From Deferribacteres bacterium (GTDB lineage Bacteria > Zhuqueibacterota > Zhuqueibacteria > Zhuqueibacterales > Geothermadaptataceae), in assembly GCA_020633655.1 (NCBI GenBank), contig JACKDF010000001.1, forward strand, positions 310,001-374,000: 64,000 bases of DNA. The letters are read 5' to 3'. Positions 17,481 to 26,747 of the stretch are shown here, one piece after another; position 1 is the stretch's first letter; each line of letters begins with the position of its first letter. Both the position numbers and the translations under genes were made by a program. The notes beneath the pieces were generated by a model. That model was not told the origin of the DNA, made no database searches, and saw only the letters and a program-made list of their open reading frames with translations.

Positions 17481-19030
17481 AATAAATTTCGTAACTCCAT
17501 AAATGTTTGTGATAAATGGGAAATAACGTCACCTGCTGTAAGCGACAACGGATCTATACTCTTGATTGCAATATCGGCAGCACGGCTGTGAATAAACATA
17601 CCCAATAAAGCCGCCTGTGGCAAAGGCATTTGCCCGGCTAATCCAATTATCGCGCCGGTAAGCACGTCACCCATGCCAGCGGTGGCCATGCCCGGATTTC
17701 CTGCGCTGTTTATATAAACACGACCATCCGCAAATGCAAGCAGCGATGGTGCACCTTTGAGCAGCAAATGCACATTGTTGTGCGTAGCAAATTCCCGCGC
17801 TATTTCGATTGGCACAGGTTTCAAATCATCCTTCTGCAAACCACTCAGGCGCAGAAACTCTCCGGGATGCGGCGTGACCACTGTCTCCCCCTGGCGCTTT
17901 TTCAAAATATCGACCCGGCCCTGCAATAGATTCAATCCGTCTGCGTCAATAATGAGGGGACCGTGGTAATTGTGCAGGATTTCTTCGAGCCAGAATTTTG
18001 CTTCCGCGCTTTGCCCCAGACCGGGGCCAATGGCCACTGCATGTGCCCACTGCAGGCGTGTGTGCAATCTTTTCCGGCTTTCACCTGTCATCGCATGCTC
18101 TTGCCAGTGCAAAGGCTCTTTTACAACTTCCACAGGATGCGCTGCCAATTGTGCGACGATAGTGGGAGCTGTCGCCAAAACAACAAGTCCTGCACCAACC
18201 CGCACTGCCGCTGAGCTCGCAAGCGATGCGGCACCAGCCATACCTTCACTACCTGCAACAATGAAAATCTGCCCACATTTATTTTTAAAATCCGCCGGGT
18301 GCCGATCCGGTAACAGGGCACCCATTTTTCCAGCTGGTAATAGCCATGTTTTTGGGTGAACCGATGCAAACGCTTTTGGCGGAAATCCGATATCGGCAAC
18401 ATGCAGGTTCCCGGCGCACTCGCGGCCGGGTGAAAACAATAAGCCAGGTTTCGCAGCGCCGAACGTCACCGTGACATCGGCTTTGATAGCGTTTTCGTCA
18501 ACTTCGCCGCTGTCTGCATCAACACCGGTCGGCAAATCCACGGCAACGACGTTCGCGGGACTCTGATTGACGAGCATGGCTGCTTTCGCGTACGCTCCGC
18601 GAAGTCCACCCCGGGAGCCAGTTCCCAACATCGCATCCACAAGGAGATCAGCATTTCCGTATTCTGATTCGGGAAAATTCTCGAAGAATAAAATTTTTTG
18701 ATCCAGTTTTTGCCAGACATCGGCGTTTAATTTTGCATCACCTTGCAGCTTTTCGAGAGCACCCAGAAGCACAACCTTTACATCAATTTTCTTGTGCAGC
18801 AGGTGTCGCGCAACGACGAATCCATCCCCCCCATTGTTACCACTGCCGCACAATACAATGGCCTTCTTTGAGGCATTACCTTTAAGAAGCGACAAACATA
18901 TTTCAGCAACGGATTTGCCGGCTTGTTCCATCAGTACAGCACCGGGAATGCCGATATTGTTTATGGCAAAACCATCGACGGCAGCCATTTCCGCTGCTCT
19001 TAGGACGGGGTTTAATTCAATTGATAACAT
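17477..19030 (-). CDS. nnr: bifunctional NAD(P)H-hydrate epimerase/dehydratase
   Basis: A repair enzyme that epimerises and dehydrates damaged NAD(P)H hydrates. The N-terminal YjeF_N domain shows VLCGSGNNGGDGFVVARHLL and AVDLPTGVDADSGE; the C-terminal kinase-like dehydratase shows KCGQIFIVAGSEG, VTPHPGEFLRL and NPGMATAGMGDVLTGAI. About 517 residues, normal for the fused form. I chose the ATG at 19030 with GGGAG upstream, because the family starts at this point and the 31 extra residues from 19123 have no match. It heads the overlapping nnr-vanZ-channel cluster and is divergent from the sigma factor. Confidence 0.93.
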   Translation of the reverse strand: MLSIELNPVLRAAEMAAVDGFAINNIGIPGAVLMEQAGKSVAEICLSLLKGNASKKAIVLCGSGNNGGDGFVVARHLLHKKIDVKVVLLGALEKLQGDAKLNADVWQKLDQKILFFENFPESEYGNADLLVDAMLGTGSRGGLRGAYAKAAMLVNQSPANVVAVDLPTGVDADSGEVDENAIKADVTVTFGAAKPGLLFSPGRECAGNLHVADIGFPPKAFASVHPKTWLLPAGKMGALLPDRHPADFKNKCGQIFIVAGSEGMAGAASLASSAAVRVGAGLVVLATAPTIVAQLAAHPVEVVKEPLHWQEHAMTGESRKRLHTRLQWAHAVAIGPGLGQSAEAKFWLEEILHNYHGPLIIDADGLNLLQGRVDILKKRQGETVVTPHPGEFLRLSGLQKDDLKPVPIEIAREFATHNNVHLLLKGAPSLLAFADGRVYINSAGNPGMATAGMGDVLTGAIIGLAGQMPLPQAALLGMFIHSRAADIAIKSIDPLSLTAGDVISHLSQTFMELRNLL

Positions 19031-19195
19031 TTGTTTTGAACTCCCTTTCACTTTCCGGACGAAATGAAATTTCAGTGGAATGGAAGAATGGACAGGATAA
19101 AATAAGCAAAATCCAATTTCCAACGCAACGATTTTGTCCTTGCTTATTTTTCTATTTTCCAGTAAGTTTTTTTTTATTCAAAACTGGTTTGGAAC

Positions 19196-19783
19196 ATGGC
19201 TTATTCTCCGAAAAAAAATATCGATTCTTCCGTCATCGCCAGCGCCCTTGCAGGAGATCAGGAAGCTTACACGCAAATTCTCGATCGCTACCGGGGACCG
19301 CTTTACCACATGCTATATAAGATGGTTCACAACAAAGAAGAAGCGGAGGACTTAACCCAGGAAGCGTTCATGAAGGCATTTCGTGCCCTTTCGTCCTTTA
19401 ACGAGGAATACGCTTTTTCAACCTGGCTTTATAAAATTGCCGCCAACAATTGCATCGATTATCTCCGTAAAAAGCGCCTGCAAACTTTTTCTTACAATAA
19501 ACCCGTGCCATCCAAAGACGGAGAAGTCCAGCGTGAGTACCCGGACGAAGAAGAAGCCACGGACAAAAACATGCTGGCCATAGAAAAAACCCGCATGATA
19601 AATCTCGCCATCGAAGATTTACCTGCAAAGTACAAACAGGCAATTGAGTTAAGGCACAAAGAAGAAATGTCCTACGAAGACATTGCCGAGATGCTCGATA
19701 TTCCCCTGGGCACCGTGAAAGCACGTATTTTCCGTGCACGGGAAATGCTCAAACGTCGCCTTAAGGGCAAAATCCTTCCATAA
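19196..19783 (+). CDS. ECF sigma factor (RpoE-like)
   Basis: A 195-residue extracytoplasmic-function sigma factor. Region 2 spans about 20-90 (YRGPLYHMLYKMVHNKEEAEDLTQEAFMKAF... with FSTWLYKIAANNCIDYLRK), and region 4 about 130-190 (LPAKYKQAIELRHKEEMSYEDIAEMLDIPLGTVKARIFRARE). These are full matches to the family. No anti-sigma gene follows; the next gene is a minus-strand Nudix hydrolase. Its regulator and targets are therefore not visible here. Confidence 0.93.
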   Translation: MAYSPKKNIDSSVIASALAGDQEAYTQILDRYRGPLYHMLYKMVHNKEEAEDLTQEAFMKAFRALSSFNEEYAFSTWLYKIAANNCIDYLRKKRLQTFSYNKPVPSKDGEVQREYPDEEEATDKNMLAIEKTRMINLAIEDLPAKYKQAIELRHKEEMSYEDIAEMLDIPLGTVKARIFRAREMLKRRLKGKILP

Positions 19784-19801
19784 ATTACCCCGTTTTTTTC
19801 G

Positions 19802-19874
19802 TACTCCTACGCCTCTTCGTACTTGTATTTATAATAAGAATTATGATAACGAGTAGGAGTATGATTACAAGTAC
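19802..19874. repeat. interleaved inverted repeats after the sigma gene
   Basis: Two 9-bp inverted repeats are interleaved: TACTCCTAC (19802-19810) pairs with GTAGGAGTA (19853-19861), and GTACTTGTA (19819-19827) pairs with TACAAGTAC (19866-19874). As RNA the A-B-A'-B' order allows an H-type pseudoknot or two alternative hairpins. Function is unknown; it lies between convergent genes. Confidence 0.5.
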
Positions 19875-19931
19875 CCATTAAAATGAACTGCTGTTCCATA
19901 CGCCGTATCATTGTGCGATTTTTCTCACCAT

Positions 19932-20474
19932 CTAATTTCTTGCCAACCATTTACGTGCCATGCGCATCATCGATTCTTCACGGTTGTAATCCGCCATATT
20001 TTGCACTGGTACCCAGGCCAAATCGTGGGATTCATCGGACACAATAAAATCGGTAGAACCGAGAGCGCGCAGTGCATAACGTACATCGTAATGGTAATGT
20101 GCGGGTGTGGTTTTGTGCAACGGAATTTCATGAATATCGATGTCAAAAATTGCGTTTGAAATCACCTGCAATTGCGTAAGCCCCGTTTCCTCTACAGCTT
20201 CCTGCAGAGCGACTTCCAGGATATTCGAATTGCCATCGGAATGCCCCCCAGGCTGAATCCAAATATTCAATTTACGATGATGCGTCAACAAAACATTTTT
20301 GCCGGATTCATCAACCAGCCAGGCTGAACCTGTAATATGGCCAATCTGCAACTCACGTAAGAAACACTTTGGATTCGATTGAACAAAGTCGATAAAACGG
20401 TCACACGTAATTTTTTCCAAAGGATACTCGTTCTGATACTGTTGCAATTGGTGGAGAATTTTTTCACGCTTCAT
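19932..20474 (-). CDS. Nudix hydrolase
   Basis: A 180-residue protein whose centre holds the Nudix helix: GGHSDGNSNILEVALQEAVEETGL, matching Gx5Ex7REUxEExGU with Q-E in place of R-E. The N-terminal 45 residues are helical and precede the fold, as in the group of Nudix proteins with a PGGH motif. It probably hydrolyses a nucleoside diphosphate derivative; the substrate is not predictable. Convergent with the sigma factor. Confidence 0.82.
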   Translation of the reverse strand: MKREKILHQLQQYQNEYPLEKITCDRFIDFVQSNPKCFLRELQIGHITGSAWLVDESGKNVLLTHHRKLNIWIQPGGHSDGNSNILEVALQEAVEETGLTQLQVISNAIFDIDIHEIPLHKTTPAHYHYDVRYALRALGSTDFIVSDESHDLAWVPVQNMADYNREESMMRMARKWLARN

Positions 20475-20556
20475 GCTGTTATTTTACTTTTATGTTGCAT
20501 CTTTGTTAATAAAAAATACTATTCAAGTTTGTTTTTCCAAAATGCGCACTACTAGT

Positions 20557-20730
20557 CTGTCAAGTTTGAATTTGTGAATGCGACATTCAAAGCCGTCATG
20601 CCGGTTTGCGTTTTTTTGCAATACCGGCATCTCTCAGTTCTCGGCAGGTTTCAGGAGATTCCGGTATTCTGCTGAAAAACGCAGAAACCGGAATGACTTG
20701 AAGAACGACTCACAATTTTAATCTTGACAG
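20557..20730. repeat. dispersed MITE-like repeat, copy 2 (174 bp)
   Basis: Bounded by inverted ends CTGTCAAGTTTGAATTTGTGA and TCACAATTTTAATCTTGACAG. Inside are two strong hairpins: ATGCCGGTTTGC...GCAATACCGGCAT and ATTCCGGTATTCTGC...GCAGAAACCGGAAT. The same blocks recur at 15779-15996. No coding frame and no clear target duplication. A transposase-less mobile repeat is the best reading. Confidence 0.75.
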
Positions 20731-20884
20731 AACACAACTATGCCAAAACCATTTTCCAACCAATTAACATAATTTATTTTTAAGACACAAGATTTTGAAA
20801 ATAAAGTTAAATGTCGACCAAATAAACACTTATGCTTTCACAAGATAAATGAGATAGAAAATAATTTTAACATAGGAATCCGAT

Positions 20885-22111
20885 ATGAGACGATTTGCTG
20901 TTGCATTGCTAATGCTTGTCTTGTCCAATCCGGCACATGGACAAAATGAAAAAGGCAAATGGGGTTTTGGAGCTGGTGGAACGATGTCCAATATCACCTC
21001 CACAGAAGCAAGCAAAAATTCTGCAGGATTTGGTGGTGAGGGAATACTGAGTTACCTGTTTAATGATAATTTGAGCTTAAATTTGATCACGGGTCTCAAT
21101 GGATTTAAAATTACCCCAACTGGTGCCTCTGAAATGACGACAAGCCTGATTTCCAGCGCCCTCACTTTGGAATATGAAATGAAAATGACAAGGGCATTGC
21201 GACCATTTTTGTCATTGGGGATCGGTGCACATAATTATTCCGTTGACGGCGGTGATCGCTTTAGTGATGGCGAGGGAGTCTTTGGCGGCGGGACGCGCAT
21301 TTACTTTGGCAAACGCACTGCTTTATACGCCGCTGGCCTGTTTAAATACACGACAGGTGATGCTCTCGATGGCATAGACGAAGGCGGAAAGGATATGTAT
21401 TATACGGTCAGCGCCGGTTTACAATTCTTCCGGGGTCGCACAAAAGCTGCAAAAATTGAAGAGCCGAAATTAACCGGGACCCCATTCGATAAAATGCCAC
21501 CCGTCGATTCACTGCTCGTTGAAGTATTGCCAGAGGAAACACCTTCGGACTCCAGCACAAAGCAAGAGCAACGTACTTTGGCTGAACAAATCGATCAACT
21601 CGAAGAAAAGTTGCAGCATGCCGAGCAGGAAATTAGCAGGATGCAGCAGGAAATTACTGAAAAAACCGAGCAAATTGGAAAATTGGAAGAAGCCCACCAA
21701 AAAAATAAACCAGGCTTTTCTGATACAGATGGTGTTCGTCAGGTTTATGCGGATGCGCTGAAGGAGTTTAACAACCGCAACTACCAGAAGGCAATTCAGA
21801 TGTTTCAGGAGCTTGTGGAATCCTATCCTGAAAACAGTCTAAAAAGCAATTTTATTTATTGGACAGCCGAATGTTATTATGCACTTAACAAATATTTTCA
21901 GGCAGCAGCAGAATTTGAAAAAGTGTTGGGCTTCGCAACTTCCCCGAAAAAAGACGACGCCTTATTAATGCTTGGACGAACCTATCTGCAATTGGGTGAT
22001 GTCGAAGCTGCCAACAGCAATTTCGAACGCCTTATTGTTGAATTTCCACGAAGTGAATACAAAGAAAAGGCGGAGCAGTATCGCCAACCGGGAAGTGTTC
22101 TAACAGAATAG
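20885..22111 (+). CDS. outer-membrane barrel protein with coiled coil and YbgF-like TPR end
   Basis: A 408-residue exported protein in three parts. The signal peptide ends near NPAHGQ. Residues about 25-180 are a small outer-membrane barrel (WGFGAGGTMSNI..., LRPFLSLGIGAHNYS, LYAAGLFKYT, MYYTVSAGLQFF). After a proline-rich linker, about 225-270 form a charged coiled coil (LAEQIDQLEEKLQHAEQEIS). The end (about 285-400) is TPR-like, as in YbgF/CpoB: YADALKEFNNRNYQKAIQMFQELVESYP, then AECYYALNKYFQAAAEFEKVL. This mirrors YbgF (coiled coil plus TPR) joined to a membrane anchor, suggesting an envelope-organising role. No tol or pal gene is adjacent. Confidence 0.75.
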   Translation: MRRFAVALLMLVLSNPAHGQNEKGKWGFGAGGTMSNITSTEASKNSAGFGGEGILSYLFNDNLSLNLITGLNGFKITPTGASEMTTSLISSALTLEYEMKMTRALRPFLSLGIGAHNYSVDGGDRFSDGEGVFGGGTRIYFGKRTALYAAGLFKYTTGDALDGIDEGGKDMYYTVSAGLQFFRGRTKAAKIEEPKLTGTPFDKMPPVDSLLVEVLPEETPSDSSTKQEQRTLAEQIDQLEEKLQHAEQEISRMQQEITEKTEQIGKLEEAHQKNKPGFSDTDGVRQVYADALKEFNNRNYQKAIQMFQELVESYPENSLKSNFIYWTAECYYALNKYFQAAAEFEKVLGFATSPKKDDALLMLGRTYLQLGDVEAANSNFERLIVEFPRSEYKEKAEQYRQPGSVLTE

Positions 22112-22147
22112 TTTTTCGCGAACAGGTTGACAGTCAGAATTTACCGC

Positions 22148-23206
22148 TCACTCAAATAAAAAAATGTCGGTCAATTCATCGGCGATTCCCTCCACACCAG
22201 GTCCGTTGCGGTTGGAAAGAATGATGACAGTGAAGTCGTCTTCCGGAAAACGGCAGATCACAGTGCGAAATCCACGTGTGCTGCCAGTGTGATGGGTACG
22301 AAGATGCCCCCTGTACGTATCGATGCGCCAGCCAAAGCCATAATTACTTAGACCCGGTGTAAAGGCTTGTTGCAACATTTCTCCGGAAATCAGGCTTTCG
22401 TCGTACAAGGCCTGATCCCACTTGTACAAATCATCGATGGACGAATAAATACCACCATCACCAAGCACAGCGCTGGTTCTGCTCTGATCACTAAAATAAA
22501 TCGAATCGCCTTCCACCGTGTATCCATAGGCACGATTCGATACTGTCGAAATTCCATTCTGAAACGCAACAGAATTCAACATACCCAATGGCTGAAAAAT
22601 GTTTTCTCGCAAATAATCAGCGTAAGAAACACCGGATATTTTCTCAATAATCATCGCTAAAACCGCATAACCGGAATTGCTATAACGGTAATCCGTTCCC
22701 GCAGGGAAATAAGTACCGCTCTGGTGCATCATAATTTGTAAAACATCTGCATCGTGTACTTGCTCGTCATTGTTTTCAGGCAGCAGGTCTTCATAATCCA
22801 AAAGCCCGGATTGATGCTGCAACAAATGCCGTACAGTGATACTTTTACCATAATTTGGAAAATCGGGAAAGATATCTGGTAATGTCGTAGCCAACTCCAA
22901 TTTCTCGCGTTCAATCAATTGCATGATGCACATGGCGGTAAACTGTTTTGTAAAGGAAGCGAGGCGGAAATTACTCTGGCTTGTAATGGGCATTTTGTTC
23001 TCCAAATCTGCCATGCCATAGGTTTTTTCAACAATAACTTTACCATTGTGAATAATGCTTACCGCTGCGCCGGGTACATTATTTCCCTGGTACAGCCGAA
23101 AAAGTGGATCAACACGATCCGTTGTGTAGCGGTCGCGGGTATCGGTGGCGCATGCTGCCAGAATCGACACAAAAATGATACTGAATATCCATTTTGAAAT
23201 TCCCAT
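22148..23206 (-). CDS. serine beta-lactamase-like (class C/EstB fold) lipoprotein
   Basis: About 352 residues. The lipobox is SILAACATD. The catalytic motifs are SFTK (SxxK), YRYSNSGYAVLAMIIEKISG (YxN) and HTGSTRG (the KTG-equivalent). This is the class C beta-lactamase/DD-peptidase/esterase superfamily. Most such proteins are peptidases or esterases, so antibiotic resistance should not be assumed. Several ATG codons cluster at the start; I chose 23206, best spaced from GGAAGGA. A second, class A-like serine enzyme lies three genes away on the same strand. Confidence 0.85.
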   Translation of the reverse strand: MGISKWIFSIIFVSILAACATDTRDRYTTDRVDPLFRLYQGNNVPGAAVSIIHNGKVIVEKTYGMADLENKMPITSQSNFRLASFTKQFTAMCIMQLIEREKLELATTLPDIFPDFPNYGKSITVRHLLQHQSGLLDYEDLLPENNDEQVHDADVLQIMMHQSGTYFPAGTDYRYSNSGYAVLAMIIEKISGVSYADYLRENIFQPLGMLNSVAFQNGISTVSNRAYGYTVEGDSIYFSDQSRTSAVLGDGGIYSSIDDLYKWDQALYDESLISGEMLQQAFTPGLSNYGFGWRIDTYRGHLRTHHTGSTRGFRTVICRFPEDDFTVIILSNRNGPGVEGIADELTDIFLFE

Positions 23207-23275
23207 CATCATTCCTTCCATCCTTTCGAAAAGTGTATTCTAAGCAGCAAGAAAAAGCCATCGATAAGCATTCAA

Positions 23276-25393
23276 TTATTTTTTTGCTGACTTCAATATT
23301 CTCGCGAATTCAGCCCGGGTAATGGTTTTATCATTGAGTCGTACACCTTCTCCCTGCAAAACACTCTCAGCGCTGGAAAGCCAAAAACCCTCATGTTCCT
23401 TTGCAATAAATTGAAAAAATGAGGGCCATTCGTTTGATTTTACCTGTACAGAGGATATTGCCAAAGCGTGCAGCACGTAAACGTTGTGTTGACGCAATTG
23501 ATACACAGCGGTATGCACCAAAGGTTCATAAGTAAAAAGTAAAACGGGCTTTCCCGGAGTGCTCAGTCCCCGCAACAAGCCGTATTCGTACCAGGTATTT
23601 GGCAGTGTTCGTAAAAAAACACCCCAGCAATAATCTGGTGCATAGTTTTCGATACGCTCTCGCAAACCGCGTGCGAACCGTTCCACTTCTTCCATTAAAA
23701 TCTGATTGTAAAGGGGTAACAATCCGTTATCCTGCAGAAAAGCGAATCGTTGCATAGGTGGTGTTCCGAGGAAATCCTGCAGCAGGGAATCCTTCACAAA
23801 ACCCCGTGCACTCTGACGGAAAAATGCCACAGATTCATCGGAATATTCATGGGCAGCAGTATAGGAGTTTGCAGCAGTTCGCCCATAAAAATCTGTATCG
23901 ATAACAAGTCCCTGCAATGAGGAAGAGGGTGCTTCATTTTTCGCAACGTTCTTCAAGGGATTCCAAAATCCCTGCCGCCAAAACCGCCTGTCCAACGGAG
24001 ACCAGACAGGTTCCGTTTCAATGCGGAAATCCACGGTCGCACCAGCGTTTTGCCGAAAATCGCGATAATCCATGCCAGCAAACCAGGTTGTATTCGTCTG
24101 TGAGAGCTGATCACTCAATTCAGTCCAAAGTGCGGCAATTTTCCCTTTTTCCGCTTCAGAATAGAAAGCATCGTCAGCAAACGCCTGTGGTGTCGCAATG
24201 GCCCAAAAAAGATTGCTGCCGGAATCTTGAAAAAAAGCGCTGAGTGCATCCAACTGATCAAGGGTTTTTGCTGGAGTGATAACACGTCCCTCATGCTGTA
24301 ATTCCGTAAGCCGCCCCCAAATCGCTTTAATTCCATACTGCAAATAGTCCCTGATTAAAGGCGAGGTAACTTTTTCAGAAAACGCTTTCTGCGATTTCGA
24401 GATTTCATGGCCACCTATTTTACTATTCCTGGAGAAGGTCACAATCTCCACAGGCATAAACTCTGCGACCGGGATGCTATTCAAGGCTGGCCACTGCGGC
24501 AGTTCGGAATCGGAACGGGATTCCAGCGCTGAACTGGCAACAGCTGGTGTGAGCATCATCTTCTGCCCCTCCAATATTTTCATAAACCGTACCGCGATAT
24601 CTTCAACAAAATGCGCGGTGCTCTGCCGGAGAGGCTCGTTGAATAAAGGCACAGCATTGCGTTCCGGAACAGGACCAAATACATGAAAAGCCTTTTCGGG
24701 AATGAGTAAAATCGGCGCGGACTCACCCGTGAATGCACTCAACTGAAAAGGTCCGGGATAGGTAACTTTTCCTTTTTTAAAGGAAGCGACTGGAAAACTT
24801 TCTGCGATGAGTTCCACATTTGCACCGCGTAAAATACGCAGCGGCATAATTTCACCCAACGCGATCGTGTCCTGTTTCGAATAAATCCATTGTTCGTGCC
24901 GACGAACCATATTGAACTCTTGCATCAGGCTGCGGTAGTGCAAATCGGCTTGTTGTGCATGGAGCTCACTTATTTCGATATTAAGGCGCAGTTCACGCAA
25001 AAATTGATTCATAGCATAGCGATCGTCGCTGCCGTGGGTATCCAGAGAAGAGGGGAACGCGAGTACAATTCCTTTTCCGGCAGCATAAAATTTCTTCATC
25101 AATTCCACGTCATCGCGGGTTATGCGGGGACTGGTGTATTGGGGCATCCTGCCACTCAAAATCATCAGCGCATCGTAAGTTTGCACATCTGTTTGTGTTA
25201 AATAGGGATGGTAACGGCGATAATCGACTTCAAAACCCGCATTTACCCAGGGCTGAGCATAGGCAGTCATCAAGATATCGCTGGACATCGCTTTGTCCAG
25301 CAGGAGCAATCGATGGGTTTGCGACTGGAGCAATTGCACGGCGAATGCAAAAATGAAGAGAGTTGCAAGGATAATCCTGTGGTGTCTGTGCAT
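23276..25393 (-). CDS. large secreted protein of unknown function
   Basis: About 705 residues with a clear signal peptide ending near LLQSQTHR. I do not recognise the family. The N-terminal 150 residues (HRLLLLDKAMSSDILMTAYAQPWVNAG, YDALMILSGRMPQYTSPRITRDD, GIVLAFPSS) look like a Rossmann-type, GATase-like fold that often precedes a catalytic part. The rest is rich in aromatic residues, with no motif I can name. The start at 25393 has AAGGA upstream; an ATG at 25459 would give a longer, non-signal N-terminus. It belongs to the minus-strand run with the thioredoxin-like and beta-lactamase-like lipoproteins. Confidence 0.75.
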   Translation of the reverse strand: MHRHHRIILATLFIFAFAVQLLQSQTHRLLLLDKAMSSDILMTAYAQPWVNAGFEVDYRRYHPYLTQTDVQTYDALMILSGRMPQYTSPRITRDDVELMKKFYAAGKGIVLAFPSSLDTHGSDDRYAMNQFLRELRLNIEISELHAQQADLHYRSLMQEFNMVRRHEQWIYSKQDTIALGEIMPLRILRGANVELIAESFPVASFKKGKVTYPGPFQLSAFTGESAPILLIPEKAFHVFGPVPERNAVPLFNEPLRQSTAHFVEDIAVRFMKILEGQKMMLTPAVASSALESRSDSELPQWPALNSIPVAEFMPVEIVTFSRNSKIGGHEISKSQKAFSEKVTSPLIRDYLQYGIKAIWGRLTELQHEGRVITPAKTLDQLDALSAFFQDSGSNLFWAIATPQAFADDAFYSEAEKGKIAALWTELSDQLSQTNTTWFAGMDYRDFRQNAGATVDFRIETEPVWSPLDRRFWRQGFWNPLKNVAKNEAPSSSLQGLVIDTDFYGRTAANSYTAAHEYSDESVAFFRQSARGFVKDSLLQDFLGTPPMQRFAFLQDNGLLPLYNQILMEEVERFARGLRERIENYAPDYCWGVFLRTLPNTWYEYGLLRGLSTPGKPVLLFTYEPLVHTAVYQLRQHNVYVLHALAISSVQVKSNEWPSFFQFIAKEHEGFWLSSAESVLQGEGVRLNDKTITRAEFARILKSAKK

Positions 25394-25523
25394 ATGATCG
25401 AAATCCTTTTCAATGAGTGAGAGTTGACACAGCGGAAAAACGCATAATGCTCGCATCATGCGTTATACTTTGTATTCCCATAAAAAATAAAACCATCCAT
25501 GGGAGATTGGGGAAATTACCGGA

Positions 25524-26729
25524 TTATTTTTTTAAAAACTGTGAGATATAAGCTGAAAATTCCGTCGCCGGCTGATAACCAATTGCACGTGAAATTTCCT
25601 TGCTTTTCGAATCGAGAATCAATGTTGTGGGATAGCTGGTAATATTATACGAAGTCGAAAGGGATCTGTTAATGTCGCCATCAATCCGGACGCAGACGAA
25701 CTTATCGGATAATCCAACCACTTCTGCATCCTGATATGTTCGCTCATCCATTGTAGCACATGGCCCACTCCAGCTGGCAGCAAAATAAACGAGAATTGGT
25801 TTTCGTGTCCCGCTGGCTTTGCGTTGAGCAACTTTCATGTTTGTGAGCCAGTCGACACTGCGTGCTGCACGCGGTCTTTGGGGTTCATCAAAATAGGGAT
25901 TGTCGCGACCAAGATCTTCTTCTCGCGTTAGCTCCGTTACTTTTTTTCTGAGGGTTATTCCACTTCCATCGCTTGCCAATTTGATAATTTCAAAGGCTGT
26001 TTCCTCAAGCCAGGCAAAACGTGTGGTTTCACGGAAATTGTTATAATGTAAATTCGTAAAATCGACCGGAATTTGATCGAACAATCCCCAATTATCACGG
26101 GTGTCCATCAGCCCATTGCAATCATCATCGATAACGATAACGGCATAGGTCCTGTCTTCGAATTCGAATTCACCCTGTCGCCAACTGTCACGCAAAAAGT
26201 TTGCGATTGTAGGAAGCCCTTTGACCGGCTGCCAGAAATAAAGCTTGCCAAAGAGTTCCTCCCATTGATTTTTCGTATCTTCAATGATAGTAAATGGCAG
26301 GAATAGCGAATCATATTCGACATAGTGGTAATTGCGCGCGGAAATGAATTCACCGCGGCTTAAACTATGAATTTGATCATTCACCAGGTTTTGATCATAA
26401 TTTTTATCGATTCGCAGCTGATCATAATACACGGCGCGGGGATTGCTTTTATCCAGCAAAAAATAAAGTTTCTTACCGGTGTTGCCCAAAGTGAAAGAGC
26501 CGACCAGGGCACCTTTGGTAATTTGATCTGGCAAAACCAGAGCCGCATCGAGGGAGTCAACTGGCACCAAGTCAACGGCTTTGGGCATTACGTAGGGCAA
26601 AGATTGCCCGTTTCGGCTGTCCTCGTAATGCAAAGGAATCTCGATTTCATCTTTGCTGCAATGCCAAAATGAAAAGCCGAAGAGGATGAGTAAAAACTTG
26701 ATAAAAAGTCGATGTGCTAATTTATTCAA
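25524..26729 (-). CDS. thioredoxin-fold lipoprotein with SGPC active site
   Basis: A 401-residue lipoprotein: the lipobox cysteine is in FWHCSKDE. Residues about 45-270 have no recognisable family. The last 110 residues are thioredoxin-like: ILVYFAASWSGPCATMDERTY, then RIDGD and the cis-proline loop SYPTTLILD. The usual CGPC is SGPC, so only one active-site cysteine remains. That rules out ordinary disulfide reduction but allows mixed-disulfide or isomerase-like chemistry. It ends 19 bases from the next gene's start region, suggesting co-transcription with the class A-like enzyme upstream. Confidence 0.8.
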   Translation of the reverse strand: MNKLAHRLFIKFLLILFGFSFWHCSKDEIEIPLHYEDSRNGQSLPYVMPKAVDLVPVDSLDAALVLPDQITKGALVGSFTLGNTGKKLYFLLDKSNPRAVYYDQLRIDKNYDQNLVNDQIHSLSRGEFISARNYHYVEYDSLFLPFTIIEDTKNQWEELFGKLYFWQPVKGLPTIANFLRDSWRQGEFEFEDRTYAVIVIDDDCNGLMDTRDNWGLFDQIPVDFTNLHYNNFRETTRFAWLEETAFEIIKLASDGSGITLRKKVTELTREEDLGRDNPYFDEPQRPRAARSVDWLTNMKVAQRKASGTRKPILVYFAASWSGPCATMDERTYQDAEVVGLSDKFVCVRIDGDINRSLSTSYNITSYPTTLILDSKSKEISRAIGYQPATEFSAYISQFLKK

Positions 26730-26747
26730 TTTACGTCCGGAAATGAG

